A stretch of DNA of 64,000 bases from Platycnemis pennipes (lineage: Eukaryota > Arthropoda > Insecta > Odonata > Platycnemididae): assembly GCA_933228895.1 (NCBI GenBank), contig OW121856.1:106677027-106741026 (forward strand), written 5' to 3'. Below the pieces are notes generated by a model that worked only from the letters and a program-made list of their open reading frames with translations, was not told the DNA's origin and made no database searches. This document shows, piece after piece, positions 44,471-57,549 of the stretch. Positions within the stretch are counted from its first letter, which is position 1; every line of letters starts with the position of its first letter. The position numbers and the translations under genes were made by a program.

Positions 44471-45189
44471 CTGATGTATTCTCTCGGGTAGTCCCCGCCC
44501 AGAGATCCGAATGGGGGACTATTTTACCCCCGGAATATTTTACTCAAGAGGGGTTCCATCACGTCTTGATTGAGCCGTTAAGGTAAATGTTAACACGCCT
44601 GCAGTTAAATGAGTGTCGCTGTACCGACCTCTGTGGTCTCCACCTTCACTCATATGAAGGAGAACTGCTGCCCTCTTCTCCAGGTGATGGAATGCATAAT
44701 TGTTGGTGGCCTCCAATCACCAAGTCACGGCATCTTCATAGGTTCTGTATTATGTAATGGCCTACTTTACCAATACCCCCTCAGAATAATCAACATAGTA
44801 TCAATGTAAAATCAACGTTCTGGAGGACTTCCCCTCAGGGGGCAGACGAAGGAATCTATTTCATGAGGAGATGAGTTTAATGCCGCCGTCACAGTTGAAG
44901 TTCCATGCACGTATCTCTATTTTAACCACCTCCCATATCAATCTTCGGTAGTAGTAAGGTTCCTTCGCTATTAACCTTGCTTTTTCCGTTAAAATTTATG
45001 TACTCCGCATGGACCTCTGGAGGATGCGTGTTCTGCAACAGTGAATTACTTTATGCTCCCGTGGATAATTGTCCTCTGGTGCTCTTTCTGCCTCTCAGCA
45101 TGACACACAGAGTGCCCTGTCATGCCAAAGAGTGCCATTGGGCAAATTTTTCATATCACGGTGGTAAAGTTTAACTGATAATACTGCAA
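44471..45189. other. Unassigned stretch, possibly LINE 5' region
   Basis: It adjoins the RTE-like endonuclease and is richer in G+C near 44490-44560, so it may include the 5' UTR of that LINE. Nothing more can be supported. Confidence 0.35.
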
Positions 45190-45335
45190 AGGATGTTCGT
45201 CTGCTAAGGATGTAAGTGACTCGGATTTTTAAGGATTTGGATTCAAGGTGAATCTCAATTGATTCGAGGATTCCAAGATTCGAGGAAAAATGCATTATTC
45301 GAGGGGTTCGAGGATTCAATTATCCCATCCCTAAT
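45190..45335. mobile_element. hAT-like terminus with ATTCGAGGA motifs
   Basis: GATTCGAGGATTCCAAGATTCGAGG repeats lead to TCAATTATCCCATCCCTAATAG at 45316-45337. The reverse complement, TAGGGATGGGATAATTGA, looks like a hAT terminus. The other end was not found. Confidence 0.4.
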
Positions 45336-46449
45336 AGAGAGTATTTGATAATACGTATGTCAATTTATATTTCACTTCAGTATGTAATTTTCAACTTTAT
45401 ATGCTGTTTGATTGGCCACAGCTGATCATGTCTTGCATTTGCATTTACCACCATTTAGGAGGTACCACCATTTTGGAGTAAGAAATACATAATGCTATTT
45501 TTGTGAAAATTTCAGGATGGATCTTTTTTTGGCCCTTCTTTTGATTTGTGATAAAATGATGTGGCATTTGTGTGGAGGATTGCAAAAGCAGAAAATTTTA
45601 ATTATATGAAAGTGGTTCTTCAGTATGTTGGTAGCTTTGGCAATGGTGCTTGTGATGGAATGAGCTGATGAGCCTGGCGGATCTGTCTTGCAATAAATTA
45701 TTGGTTGTAGTTTTTTTTATGATGACATATATCAATAATAAATGACTTAGTTTTGTTGTGATGGATGAAATAATAGTTGCTTAATGGACATTGAAAGTCT
45801 TATGAAGACTAGAGTGCAATTATATTTCATTCGTCATATACTGAAGGTAACGATAACCAATTTTATATTGATGAAACAATGCATGGCTGAATACTCAAAA
45901 AATGTAATCACAGTCGTACAATGGATATTATTTTTAAATAAACATCTGATGCCTAGTGATGTACTGCTATATACCTCACTTAATATCCCCTAGGGTAGGA
46001 TAGGAGCTAAAGGAGTCTGCATGGCATCTCATTCGAATGCCAAAATGTTTGCATTTTTCATGATTAATAGCACACCACTATCACTTCATCTGCACGATCA
46101 TCACATGTGATTTATTTTCATAAAAATACTTTGTGTGCGCTATTTGTTTACATACTGAACATGTTGCATGGATGCATATGACCTGAACAAGAAGCTAAAG
46201 GCAGCTCCCTCGCTGTTGCTATTTATCTGACAACACTATGTTCAGTGATAAATGGTTGGCTTTTGTTTGCTCGTTTACATTCATAGTGCATCTTTTCCGC
46301 CACAATGAGTCTCTGCTTTACGCGTAATTTTTGTTGCTTCCGGTACATCCGGTTCACGCTATGTCACATGTGATGGTGTCTGATTAAACCTGATATATCA
46401 TAGTTTTTATTTGCTGATCTAGATAAAATAAGAAAAGCACAACAGTCAC
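45336..46449. other. Intron of the C1 gene, nothing else recognised
   Basis: AT-rich, with no repeat ends or open frames of interest. Confidence 0.45.
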
Positions 46450-46609
46450 CTTTTGATGCCATTCTCAACCGTTTCTAGCACTAGCGTTGATGCTTCATTG
46501 ACATATGTCCTCGTGGAAGCCCCGCTAACTCCAGATGCCTCACTTAAACTGGAACGGGTAGAGTTGCCATCCACACCTCTAGTCAACCCTGGAACGTGCA
46601 AGTAACCCC
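46450..46609 (-). CDS. Exon: Ser/Thr-rich segment of the C1 gene
   Basis: This 160-bp minus-strand exon lies between acceptor CTGTCCACTGCAG and donor AAAAG/GTGACTG, entering in phase 1 and leaving in phase 2. It encodes YLHVPGLTRGVDGNSTRSSL, SEASGVSGASTRTYVNEAST and LVLETVENGIK. No stop occurs in the frame fixed by the neighbouring exons; the joins complete a glycine codon upstream and an arginine codon downstream. The Ser/Thr-rich half looks like a regulatory linker, and the C-terminal half looks structured and leads toward the C1 domain. No family was recognised. Confidence 0.78.
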
Positions 46610-48616
46610 CTGCAGTGGACAGGGGGGAAGAGTACAGATTACTGCCATGGGAGAGTAAAAACTAAAGAAGCAAAGAGGGCAGCAAGACAAACAGAGGGTG
46701 ATTATAACAATCAGGTGCAACCTCCAATCAAAACCTATTCATTTTCTCTATTGGTCCCAGGATTTTACAAAGCAATATATAGGTCAAGTCATATGTACAT
46801 TTATGAAGAAAATATTGGACAATATGGTCTACTTCAATGTTGCAAAACTCCTCCAAAAATCATCCAAACTGTAATAATTTTCGTCAAGCAGAAAAGAATT
46901 TAAAATATTTCTGGAATGTTTCCCTGGTGGGAGCATTTGTAATGCGTGAAGGCAGATGGTGAAAAATTTTGATGCCCATGTAAAAGGGACTCTTATTATA
47001 TGTCACCATTAGAGTGGTAAAAAATGCATGTATAAACCAGCACTTTGCTGAGTATTGTTACCATGTATTTCAGCATCAATGGTATGTTGCTTTGTGCTGT
47101 CCTTGAAGTACAGCAGCAAGTAGTAAATATACAGACTGTAAGGTCGGAACTTAAATTGCTCAAAGTATGGTTTGCAACTGTGTAATGAGGGTACTTTTGC
47201 CATGTACAAAATATGTACCTCTTTGTTGCATTATAAAAGCTCTGAGGAAGCGGGTAATGAATCCAAAAGAATAACTCCTTAGCACAAATGTGAGTGAAAG
47301 CTACCAAAGTAAGCCATTTTCAATATGTTGAATTCTAAAATATTAACCAGGTCCCTTAAAAGTGATAATTGACAAAAGAGAGAGTTCAATCGAGCAATGT
47401 GCACACTATGAACGAAAAATTTCATGGATGACTTTTGATGCCATAGATTTGGCTATAATTCAAGGTTACCCGCGATGAACATTCTCCGGAGGAGTAAAAA
47501 AAATGCAGAAAAGACATTGAGAACTGGAGCCAGTTAAATTAATGGATGTGGGTGATACTTTCTGTGGAATGATAGGATACGGTCAACATGGTGAATCCAA
47601 TCACCAACCTTTATTCAACATGATCGAACCCAATCAATTTTAACACTTCATTATCAAAATAATTTTCAAGGGCTAATAACCAGCATCACAAAGATATGGG
47701 CATATATATAGGTTTCATTCATTCATTGAGGGGGTAGAGGAAATTGCAACAAGACCCTGTGGTATTGGAGGTGAATGTTTACAGGGTTTGGGAAAAAAAT
47801 TAAATTTTAAAACCTTTACAAACATCTGGAAAAATTTTAATCAGTCAAGTCAGATGAAATACGCAAGTTTGGTAACATGGAAAGTCTCAATATTTCTAGA
47901 GACTTTAATCTACAGTTTTTATCACAAACATGTAAAATTTTTAAAAGAAAGTCACTCATATGACCAGTTTTCAGCAAGTGTTAAGCAAAGTATCATTTAG
48001 GTACCGTCTATATAATTCACACTTAATTTATGCTCACTGAGCCTAGTTTTAAATTTTCCTCCACCAAACTAAACTCTCTCATAGTGTCATACTCACCACC
48101 ATTAAGGTCACACACACCACTTTAGTCTAACAAGTGCACTGAGTCTTTCAATTTAGAAAACACCTTTCCTATGGACCTTGGGGAGTAAAGCAACATGCGT
48201 TGTTTTACATTGCACTATTTGGTAAAAAAGTTTTTAATCAAAAGGTAAAAGTTTGACCACTAATATTTCAGTTTCATTAGAATACAATTTGCGTGATGTA
48301 ATCCACATTGGAAAATACTACTCATAATTAGTATGCTAATACACACATCAATACAGTGAAAATTAAGAAAAGTACCAAAAAATGTCTACACTTACCAATT
48401 TAAATGCCATTAATGCAGGATGAGATGCAAAAAGAAAATATCAACTCATTATTCACTACAATTAAGGCATGCTCTATCTGGAACATCAAATGCAGGACAG
48501 CAATTAGTATGAAATGTGTTAATTCTTCAATTTTAAGAATGTAAATAACTTGAAAAAATTGAGATTGGGATACATAGATTCAGCAGTTTGTATTTTTAAA
48601 TATTTCTTTTATATCA

Positions 48617-48618
<2 letters not shown>
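46610..48618. other. Intron of the C1 gene, nothing else recognised
   Basis: AT-rich sequence with only short chance frames. No TIR, SINE or RT motif was found in 2 kb. Confidence 0.45.
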
Positions 48619-48649
<31 letters not shown>

Positions 48650-48660
48650 AGGGGGGGGGA
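48619..48660. repeat. GA microsatellite followed by G-runs
   Basis: About 12 AG dinucleotides are followed by G8-A-G9-type runs. On the minus strand this is a CT/C-rich tract. Confidence 0.9.
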
Positions 48661-49054
48661 AATGTAGCCTGATGGACAACCTAAGGAAAATCCACTCAAT
48701 GGAAAATGAGAAGCAGCAAATGAAAACAACATATTTGACAGTAATAATTTTTCACCTACAAAAGCAACAAATTATTGCTCAAAATACACTTACTGATATA
48801 CTCTTTTCTTGTGACCAATCACAGGCTAATTAATGAATTTTTTTCATAGCCTATAGAATTTGTATGGAATGTTGTTCAACGAGTAGAAATAATTGGTGTG
48901 TCAAAATAATTCATCTTCCTGCCAGATACAAAAATACTTGCTCAATACAAAAATGTATATATGCGTGCATGCATGCATAAACACTTATTCCTGGGGGAAA
49001 AATATGAAAATTTTGCTTCCATAGGAATACTGAGCCAAGCAATGATAACTAGTA

Positions 49055-51435
49055 ACAGTAGAAGCTCTGTACAACGAGAACTCTTGGAAGCTGGAAAATC
49101 ACGCACTACAGCGGAAGCCCCATACAACGAGTAAGGCAACCTGCCTCAACTGCGGTCATTCACAATAACGAGAGGTAAGTTTTGCACTCACGTGCTCTTT
49201 TCAATAGCATTAAATGCCAAACAGTAAATTTTTCCGCCCACTTTTACCATCAAATGTTTGTTTACACCATTCACAAAATACCTGGTTGCATCCTTTTTAA
49301 TTAAATACATAATGATTTCTCATAAGTTCATGCATTTCATTGCTCTTTTAAAGTTCCTGATGCTGCTGCTAGATGTCGGTACATCAGCAGATATTGCATT
49401 CACCTGTACCTATCTCGATGAAATTCAATTTTGAACTTGCAATTGCTTGAAATTGTGGACATACTTGTCAAAGGTATGCTTCCATTAATTCAAGATAGTA
49501 TTCCACACATAATTATTGTGGTCTAGGACAATTTATAACTAATGCTTTTGCATTTGTAAATGCTGGTTTTAATTGGCTCTAAGATTCCGACAAATCCAAG
49601 TCAGCTGTTGTCAGAGACGATTTAGACCATTTTAAAGGAGGCAATCTTACAGCAAATGAAAGTTGTTCTCTCCTTTATTTCCGCTACTAACCTGGAGATG
49701 ATAGCAATCCGGTGGATGCGTGGAACTAAATCCCCTTTAGTTTTATCCCGGTAATTTCTTTATCTCGCAGCCATCACTCACCATTTTCAACTACTTTTGG
49801 AGAGGTAGAAGGGATGACTTTTTTCAGGTTTCCAACGGTTTTGCAGTTAGTATTTTGTTGCATTGCCATTACTTGCAGTCCTGACATATGTAATTGGCTC
49901 ATCCAAACAATCGGGGCAATGACAATATAATTAACACTTCGTACAGTACACACGTCTGAGGCAAGGGCTAAAGTGTAAAAATTCGACTTATTATATCCAG
50001 CATGTGGCACAGAACGTAAATTTAATGTAATTGAAAGTACATACCATCATGGGTAAATGAAATGTTCGAAAATTTGATTTTTAATTGCAATCTCATTAGA
50101 ATATTTTCACCACTCACAAAAAATAACCCAAAATTAAGCTGTGGGGTGATTAATTAATTCCCTTCTGTTGCAACGACAACTCTATATAGCGAGTGATTTT
50201 TCACATCCCGAGGGCTCTCGCTATATAGAGCTCCCACTGTATATTGAACTATCGTTATTACTGAAGATATTGAAATAATCATTCCACAGCCAATTCCTAC
50301 AACTTTTACGAATATTATGGGTTTTTTGTGTGAATGACCGAAAGATTCAATTAAAACAGCTAGTAGAAATGATAACTTCACAGACTTCATTGATCCAAAT
50401 TTATATTTACCATCATAGACATTATTTTACGATATATGTAATTATTAGTTACATAAAACGTCAACTTTTGACACTGCACATTTCTGTATTATCCTGAGTT
50501 CCAAATACCTTGTGGCAGCAAGTAATATGGCAATGCAATGGAGTATTAATGGCCAAATCTTTGGAATCCAGAAAAATTGTAATACCTCTCTAAAAGGTGT
50601 AAAGAAATGGTAAATGATTCAGAGTTATTTACTATAATTTGCGATAGTACTAGGTAATGGCATGCCCTAGATATTTCCCTGCGGGATTTAGTGCCATACA
50701 AGCACTGAGAAGGCAACCTTCTCCAGGATAAAAGCAGAAATGAAAACGGTCACTTTCTATTTGTATTCATTTGCCTTAGAAAACAACTGACTTAAAATTG
50801 CCGGAATCATGTACATACTACAAGTACATAACACCATAGTCGTTTCTAAACAGTACAACATCATAATCATTACAAGTATATAAGCATAATAGAAATCAAT
50901 AGTCATCAACAGCAATAATTATAAGTGAAATTGATTATTCAAAATCATAATTCTTACTAGCGAGGCCACACACATCTAGTGCCAACTGCGAGAACGTTTT
51001 GATAATAATGCCTGCTCACTTTCTAATTAATTAATCATACAAAGTTTTTGCTCTCAGATCTAATGAAATATACAAATGGCCCAGCCATGAAGTTGGTTCT
51101 CAGACTGAACTGGTGAACAGAAGGGGGAGGAAAGCAAGAGTACTTAAGTGCATGCGCTATCAAAATATCCTCAAGGCAAAGTATGCCCAAAATGTTGCAA
51201 ATGAACACTTGATGGATTAGGTGGATGTTATGAGAGCAAGGTCGTGTGCATGCAGTGTGGCAAAATATTACTTGTAACATCAAACGACCTCTGTGAAAGC
51301 AACTTGTTGTTGTCCATTGCCTATTTATTTTACATGCAAATATAGGTTATTGTAAGTGGTCCCTTGGTCAGCCCTCACTATTTTGAGCTTCTCATTATAT
51401 GCCGTACTCATTATATGGGGCTTCCATAGTATTTA
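49055..51435. mobile_element. Possible pogo/Tigger-like remnant
   Basis: ACAGTAGAAGCTCTGTACAACGAG near 49055 and, inverted, CTCATTATATGGGGCTTCCATAGT near 51408 resemble CAGT-GAAxCTCxxTATAACGA termini of pogo-like elements. Similar motifs also lie inside, at 49110-49130 and 50175-50240, so several fragments or nested copies may be present. No transposase was seen. The call is weak. Confidence 0.3.
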
Positions 51436-51991
51436 ATTGCAAAATTAGAACTGCAGCCAAAAATAAGAATTATGCAGAGTAAAATAAATGGAACTATCCT
51501 TCTACTACAAATGCTGTAAATAAGGTAAATAAGAAAAAACAGATCACAATATCACACATTCATTCCCCAGAATGAAACTAATGCATACCATAAAAATGAC
51601 ATATCATCACAATAAGATCAGAGACATGAATGGCTACTGGCAAAATAGAGGCATAGGTACCTAGCACCTCTGCCCTTTCTTAAGGGGTAATCAATGACAA
51701 AAATTACATAAAAATTTAGTAAAAAGGAAAATTATAGAAGGATACAGGTCACTGATAATTGACTGACTAAGATTAGTTAAGGTGAGAATAACTATGGAAA
51801 GACAAAAAATTAAAGTTATGAAGACCGGGAATCATAATCAAGCCTTCTCTTTTATAGCAGTTATAGTATTTTACTACTAGAAGCAATACCACTTAGAATG
51901 GGCCACCCATGGACATATGGACACATACGCTTTTCACCACCTCCCTCAATAATTTTCTCCAAGACTGGGAAAATCCCCTCTGACAACATAT

Positions 51992-52388
51992 CCCTGGTGA
52001 AAATAAACCGTGACAGACAGTGTGACAACAATGTGTATCACACTGTGCAAGTGTATTAGTCACAGTGTATGTACACTGTGCACACAGTGTGCTCCCTTCA
52101 AAGCGTGATGGACAGTGTGACCACAATGTGCAGCACACTGTACATGGGTATTAGTCACAGTGTCCTCACACTGTGTGCATGGTGTCCTCACACTGTGTGC
52201 ATGGTGTCCTCACACTGTACCATCATAGTGTCATTCACGCTTTCTGCACGCTTTTGAGTCCCAATTTACGCTTTTGTCACGGTGTATGCACACTGTAATC
52301 ACACTCTTGTCACATTCTAAGCACACTGTGTTCACGCTTCTGTCACATTGTCTGTCACACTGTCTGTCACGGTTTATTTTTACCAGGG
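51992..52388. mobile_element. 400-bp MITE, copy 1
   Basis: It starts CCCTGGTGAAAATAAACCGT and ends with the near-perfect inverse, ACGGTTTATTTTTACCAGGG; the inverted similarity extends about 35 bp through GACAGACAGTGTGACA. AT flanks both sides. The body consists of dozens of CACACTGTG / CACAGTGTG half-palindromes in both orientations. It is nearly identical to 56430-56837. Confidence 0.88.
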
Positions 52389-53430
52389 ATGCTGACAATG
52401 AGCACTCTCTTTCTAGCCAATCCTTAGAGTTTTGTGACCACCACTGTAAACCTACAGGCAAACACCAAAGGGTAAACACCACGGGTTGGCATTATGCGCG
52501 TATTAAACATTAGGGGTTGGCATTATACTCGGCCAAATAATAAGCCATGCACACAACCATGATAATGAGCAAGAATGTGGGAAAGGAGAGCATTGGTAGT
52601 TACGAGGATGCAGAGAGTGAGTTAAGAGCAAGCACGCAAGTGAGACAGATGCTTCAGGGAAAGTAGGCTCAAGAATCCACGAGAAAGGATGCGTCGGCGG
52701 AATAAGACCGGGATTAAGACGGACACCCGAGAGTAGGACACATCGAGCATATTAAGGAGCGGAGACGAAGAAAGGAGATCGACAGGAGACGACGGAGAGG
52801 TGCAGGTGCAGTATTACGAGTGAAAGCAAGGAGGCGCCAGCGGGAGTCTGATATGGCAAGGTGCACTCCGGCCCGATCTCACGGAGGGAGGTCCAGACAC
52901 ACCAATAAGTGAATGCGGACCGGAACAATTAATATTTTATTCAAAGAGCTTACGCCCATTTAATAAGATTACTAAGGAATTGCTAATTGGTTAATATAAA
53001 TTTGTTTTGTATCAATGATGTAAATTGGGTCCAATTCCTTATTTCAAAAGAATTAAAAGTATCAATTGTGCATGAATAATATAAGTGGTATTCTTTAATC
53101 AACTGAAAATCTTGTTATATAAGATCGAGTGTTTTCCCGGCGAATAGTAAGAAGAAAAGTAAGAAGTTGCTCTTTGAAACGTTGGCAGTAATGGAGCCTA
53201 TTAACCGGTGTCAAGCCCGAGAAACTTTTCTTCATGAAAATCTTGTTGTCTGTATTTTATGTGCATGTATTGTAAGAGTGTGTGAGTGGGAGATAAGGAG
53301 AGCTGAGCTAACCGGATGGAAGGTAATGAATCCCTACCCTCGGGGGTATGGTTACACCACCGAATGGACACAGATGGTCCCATCTCGGACACGGAAATTG
53401 ATGCGTAGAAGACCTTTCTTAATTTAACGC
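52389..53430. other. Unassigned, purine-rich stretch; LTR-like suspicion only
   Basis: 52560-52930 is strongly purine-rich and GC-elevated (AGGAGACGACGGAGAGG), followed by AT-rich DNA and an open segment at 53191-53427. The composition shift resembles an LTR with adjacent leader, but no TG..CA ends or target duplication could be fixed. Confidence 0.3.
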
Positions 53431-55204
53431 GGTTTTGCTGTTTTTAATGTGTGCTGTGTTTAGACTCGTTAATTACTGTAAAAACATTAATTAATGGTTC
53501 ATGACAGCGTTTTTGTTTGGTTATAGAATCATTTCCAGGTAGTGCTAAAAGGTATTTATGTAGTTTAAAAAAACTAACAGATGGTTCAGCTTATATTATT
53601 ACTGCGATAGAGACTACTACCAACTTAACATTACCGAGTATTTCAGTATTCATTACTTAGCCTACACACTTCATGATAACACTGTAAATCCTAAGTACGA
53701 TTGTGTACCAACTGAATGACACCACATTATTTATGTCCAAGTGGTAACATGGCTGCTTATATAGGACTCTTCGTTGGCATCAATGTACTCGTGATTAGTA
53801 CCTTTAAAAGACTAATACTACTGTGATTTCTGCCCTTGTAACATTTCCCCGATATCCATTTTATGGATAAAAATAAGTACGGTCAATATACATATACATG
53901 ATTGATAGTCTTTTCATGCTAGGCGAGATAAATTTGACTTTTATTGCTCACTTAGAACCTATTGACAGCACATAGGGGATGGAGTGATTGAAACGGTACT
54001 GCTATACACATGAAATCGACTCTGCGACTATTTTTAATGAATAACATATATTGCATTTGTCCATATGTATTTCTGATGAATTTCATGGAATTTATGCATG
54101 GAAAATACATAGCTTTTCCATATGTATATCCAAATGCATGCTTTAGGGGATATTAGTGGCAAAATACGATCGTTTTACGAATTGTATTACTGTTGTAATT
54201 TAGATCTCATTTACAATTGTTTCACACAAAAATTATTTCGCTTTAACCCTGGTATTTAGTAGAAAATGCAGGACTTTCTCAAGTAAAAAAATATTTGCTC
54301 TGTAGCAATAAATTTCTTTTATTCAAAAGTGGTCAAACATGGTTAATGTCACGTACAACAAAATGGGTATCTCCTCAATGCCTCTATTATCTAGAACTTC
54401 CGCCAAATAAATAACATAGCATAACAGCAACTGTATAGAAAACTAACGATTAAAAAAATATCTACGAAATAATCAAGTTTGCGAGCTTGCTGGAAAATGT
54501 ACAAGTGTTACACATAACATTTGTCTTTATGACTCAGACGTTTTTTTAATGATACATGAATTAAGTTATCCTGTGTTCCCGCATAGGAGTGAAGGCGTGA
54601 GAAGTAAACATTACGTGGAATGCTCATGCACATTTACCAGGTTCACAGTTAAAGGGTGCACAATTCGTTGGTCTGGTCACACAATGCATAAACTGTGCAA
54701 GTTCATGTACTAAAGTATGCCTCATCATGATGCAATATGTCCCATCAAAATATCATCATGAAACCATACGTAACAACTTCTATGAATGAGTGGGTGTTTG
54801 TCAATGCAATAGAAACAGCTATAATTTCGTCCATCCTCACGAACATGGAATTACACAAGTTCATACATTGTGTAATCAGCCCCAATAAACCATGACTTAA
54901 CTTGAAGCCAACCGTGCTCCACAAATCGAGACCATTAAAATTATTATGCTCAGAGGCATTAAGGAAAAATACAACACACCCTTACCAAGATCTAAATCAT
55001 AACGATTATGTTCAAAAGCATTTACACTTGCGATTAACACTCACTAACAGTATAACTCGTTTAGGACTTAGGTACGCACACGATTAAAAACTAGCTAACG
55101 TTGCCTACTGTGGGTCAGTGGATTCATAATAAAAAAACAGAAACAACACAATAAACAAACATAATAAATTGGTAATACTAGCGGCGTCCTGCGCTAAAGA
55201 AACA
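53431..55204. other. Intron of the C1 gene, nothing else recognised
   Basis: AT-rich sequence without repeat ends or coding signals. Confidence 0.45.
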
Positions 55205-55719
55205 CACCAAGCCTTTGCATGCACACGAACAATACTTTTGTATTATTTTCTGTAATACAAACATAATACATTGGCTCTATGAATTGTATATTCTTGGTAT
55301 TTTTACGTTGTGTTACAATCAAATTAACATTTTCCACACATGCACTTTTGCACACGCACGCACAATACATTTGTATTCTTTTCTGTATTACAAATGTAGG
55401 ACAAAAATTTTACGAATTGTATATTCTTGGTATTTTGATGCTGCTTTACAATCAAATTACCAATGGCCATACAGTCATCTTCGTATGCGCGCACTTATGA
55501 CATTTGTATTATTTTCCGTGTTACAATTGTAATACATTGGTTTTACAAATTTATTTATTCCTTGTATTTTTGATGCTGTAATACAATAGTATTATGATTT
55601 ATTTGAATAAAATGTCCTGTAATACAATTGTATTACAAACGTTCTTACGAAAACTATAATTACAATTTGTAATGTAAAATGCATTTACAATTTGTATACC
55701 AGTGGCTGTGCTGTCTGGG
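55205..55719. repeat. Three tandem units of about 130-140 bp with TTGTATTACAA motifs
   Basis: Units begin near 55213, 55350 and 55483. Each has a GCACACG / GCGCGCAC start, AATACxTTTGTATT, a TTTCTGTATTACAA-type block, AATTGTATATTCTTGGTATTTT and TACAATCAAATTA. The array runs into ATACAATTGTATTACAAA palindromes and ends GGCTGTGCTGTCTGGG at 55719, which fits the CCCANNNAGCA terminus seen in other elements. The opposite terminus was not found. Confidence 0.65.
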
Positions 55720-56429
55720 ACTAGGTGATAGGTGATGGTAATTGTACTTTATGAGTGCAATAAGTTTAAAAATGCCATCTCAAATTAGGCAATGCACTGC
55801 AGCATCAAGCAATACCAGGGGATATCGTGTGATATTCTGCAATATAGTAAATCAACATCAAAATGTCAATGCATTGAATTGCAAAAACAATTTAACACAG
55901 CAAAATCGATGCATTACAGCTTAGCAATATGAAGTTGCGATTGCCGCAAGATATGTCCACATATCCACACAATGCCCTGCAAGCCACCATGGGTGGCTGG
56001 GAGAATCACACATTCCTACATTTCAGTTTAATTCATACACTTGTAATTGCATATTGAACGAGGCAAATTTTGCAATGCATAATGATTCATTCATACCATG
56101 GTCAAAAGCATTTATCTTACTTGTTCAATGATATAAATTATTTTGACTGTGTAGCTATATATCTGATTTTGCAAACCTAGAAGGGCGTCTATGAATTAAC
56201 AAATATTCCATTCCACACAAAAAATACAACAATATGAACTTCATGTCTAAAAAAGAAAGTCATGTTATATTATTATAACATGTCTAAGTTATAGAAAATC
56301 TAAATTACTTGTCATTAAGGTCTGACATGTGCCATGATTGTAAAAGAAATAGATCAAAAATAGAATCAAGTTTTCATTGGCATGCAAAATCTCTAAACCT
56401 ACTTGGAATGTAAAAGCTGTTTAACCCTA
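55720..56429. other. Unassigned; contains a LINE-tail-like motif
   Basis: GCCCTGCAAGCCACCATGGG at about 55972 resembles the tail motif of the LINE at 45-130, in the same (minus) orientation. The rest is AT-rich. Confidence 0.35.
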
Positions 56430-56837
56430 CCATGGTGAAAATAAACCGTGACAGACAGTGTGACAACAATGTGTATCACACTGTGCAAGTGTATTAGTCA
56501 CAGTGTATGTACACTGTGTGCACTGTGTGCTCCCTTCAAAGCGTGATGGACAGTGTGACCACAATGTGCAGCACACTGTACATGGGTATTAGTCACAGTG
56601 TCCTCACACTGTGTGCACGGTGTCCTCACACTGTGTGTACGGTGTCCTCACACTGTGAACACACTGTACCATCACAGTGTTTATCACGCTTTCTGCACGC
56701 TTTTGAGTCCCAATTTATGCTTTTGTCACGGTGTATGCACACTGTAATCACACTCTTGTCACATTCTAAGCACACTGTGTTCACGCTTCTGTCACATTGT
56801 CTGTCACACTGTCTGTCACGGTTTATTTTCACCAGGG
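56430..56837. mobile_element. 400-bp MITE, copy 2
   Basis: This is the same element as 51992-52388, with CCATGGTGAAAATAAACCGT at the left, CACCAGGG at the right and TA on both sides. It differs by a few substitutions and an extra ACACACTGTGAAC-type unit near 56655. High identity suggests recent co-mobilisation of both copies. Confidence 0.88.
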
Positions 56838-57549
56838 TAGAGCGGTGACACCCAGTCTCACAGACCGAAGGTACAACCTTATTGGTGACACACGCAAAAT
56901 ATATAATGTTCCAGTTAATGCTTGTCACTAGCCTCCTATTTTACGCTGCTCTTCTGACATATGCACCAGTATATGAATCAAGTGAATTCCGTTATTTAAA
57001 TATAATTCAAGTAAATACTCATTTGACCTTCCGAAATACCCCAGAGTCCGAATTGGTCCAGGAGACCGACATCACCACTCATGTCCCAAAAATTCACGTT
57101 ACCACTGTAGGGTTAATAAGTTACCAGAGACAGCCAGAAATATGGAGAAGCCTAAGTTCATAAATACCATTCATAAGTGGACTACTGCTCAAGTGTTTTA
57201 TTCCATACAAGAATACTTTGATTCTGATAAAGAACATATTTTTACTTGACTGCAAAATTTATGTAAATGCATGTATACATAAAATGCCTATTTTCTATTG
57301 ATATTCCTCACAATGTCTATTGTGGATTGTAAATTCCATCTAATGACAAATAAATTATGTTTTATCATTATTATTGTTCACTTATATGTGCATTGCATGC
57401 CATATACAAATGAAACTTTCAAAATTATGTGACAATCTGAAAAAAATGGATTCATATTCCATGAATCCATCTCTGCATTTTCTCATTGTTCAGTTACTCA
57501 GTTCATTATATAGGGGAGGCGAGCAACAGCTGAGGTCATTTGCACCATT
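56838..57549. other. Intron of the C1 gene, nothing else recognised
   Basis: A plus-strand frame at 56882-57163 has no recognised motif. The rest is AT-rich. Confidence 0.4.

Noticed and set aside
52069..52513. Open frames rich in Cys/His/Ser across the MITE (also 56507-56928)
   Set aside because: They are translations of repeated CACACTGTG units on both strands, with the same pattern in both MITE copies. There are no splice or coding signals.
55215..55532. Repeated-looking protein of 105 codons
   Set aside because: The repetition comes from the tandem DNA units. There is no conservation of frame between units and no start context.
51992..56837. CRISPR-like or satellite array
   Set aside because: The short repeats are irregular half-palindromes inside TIR elements with defined ends, not direct repeats with unique spacers, and the genome is eukaryotic.
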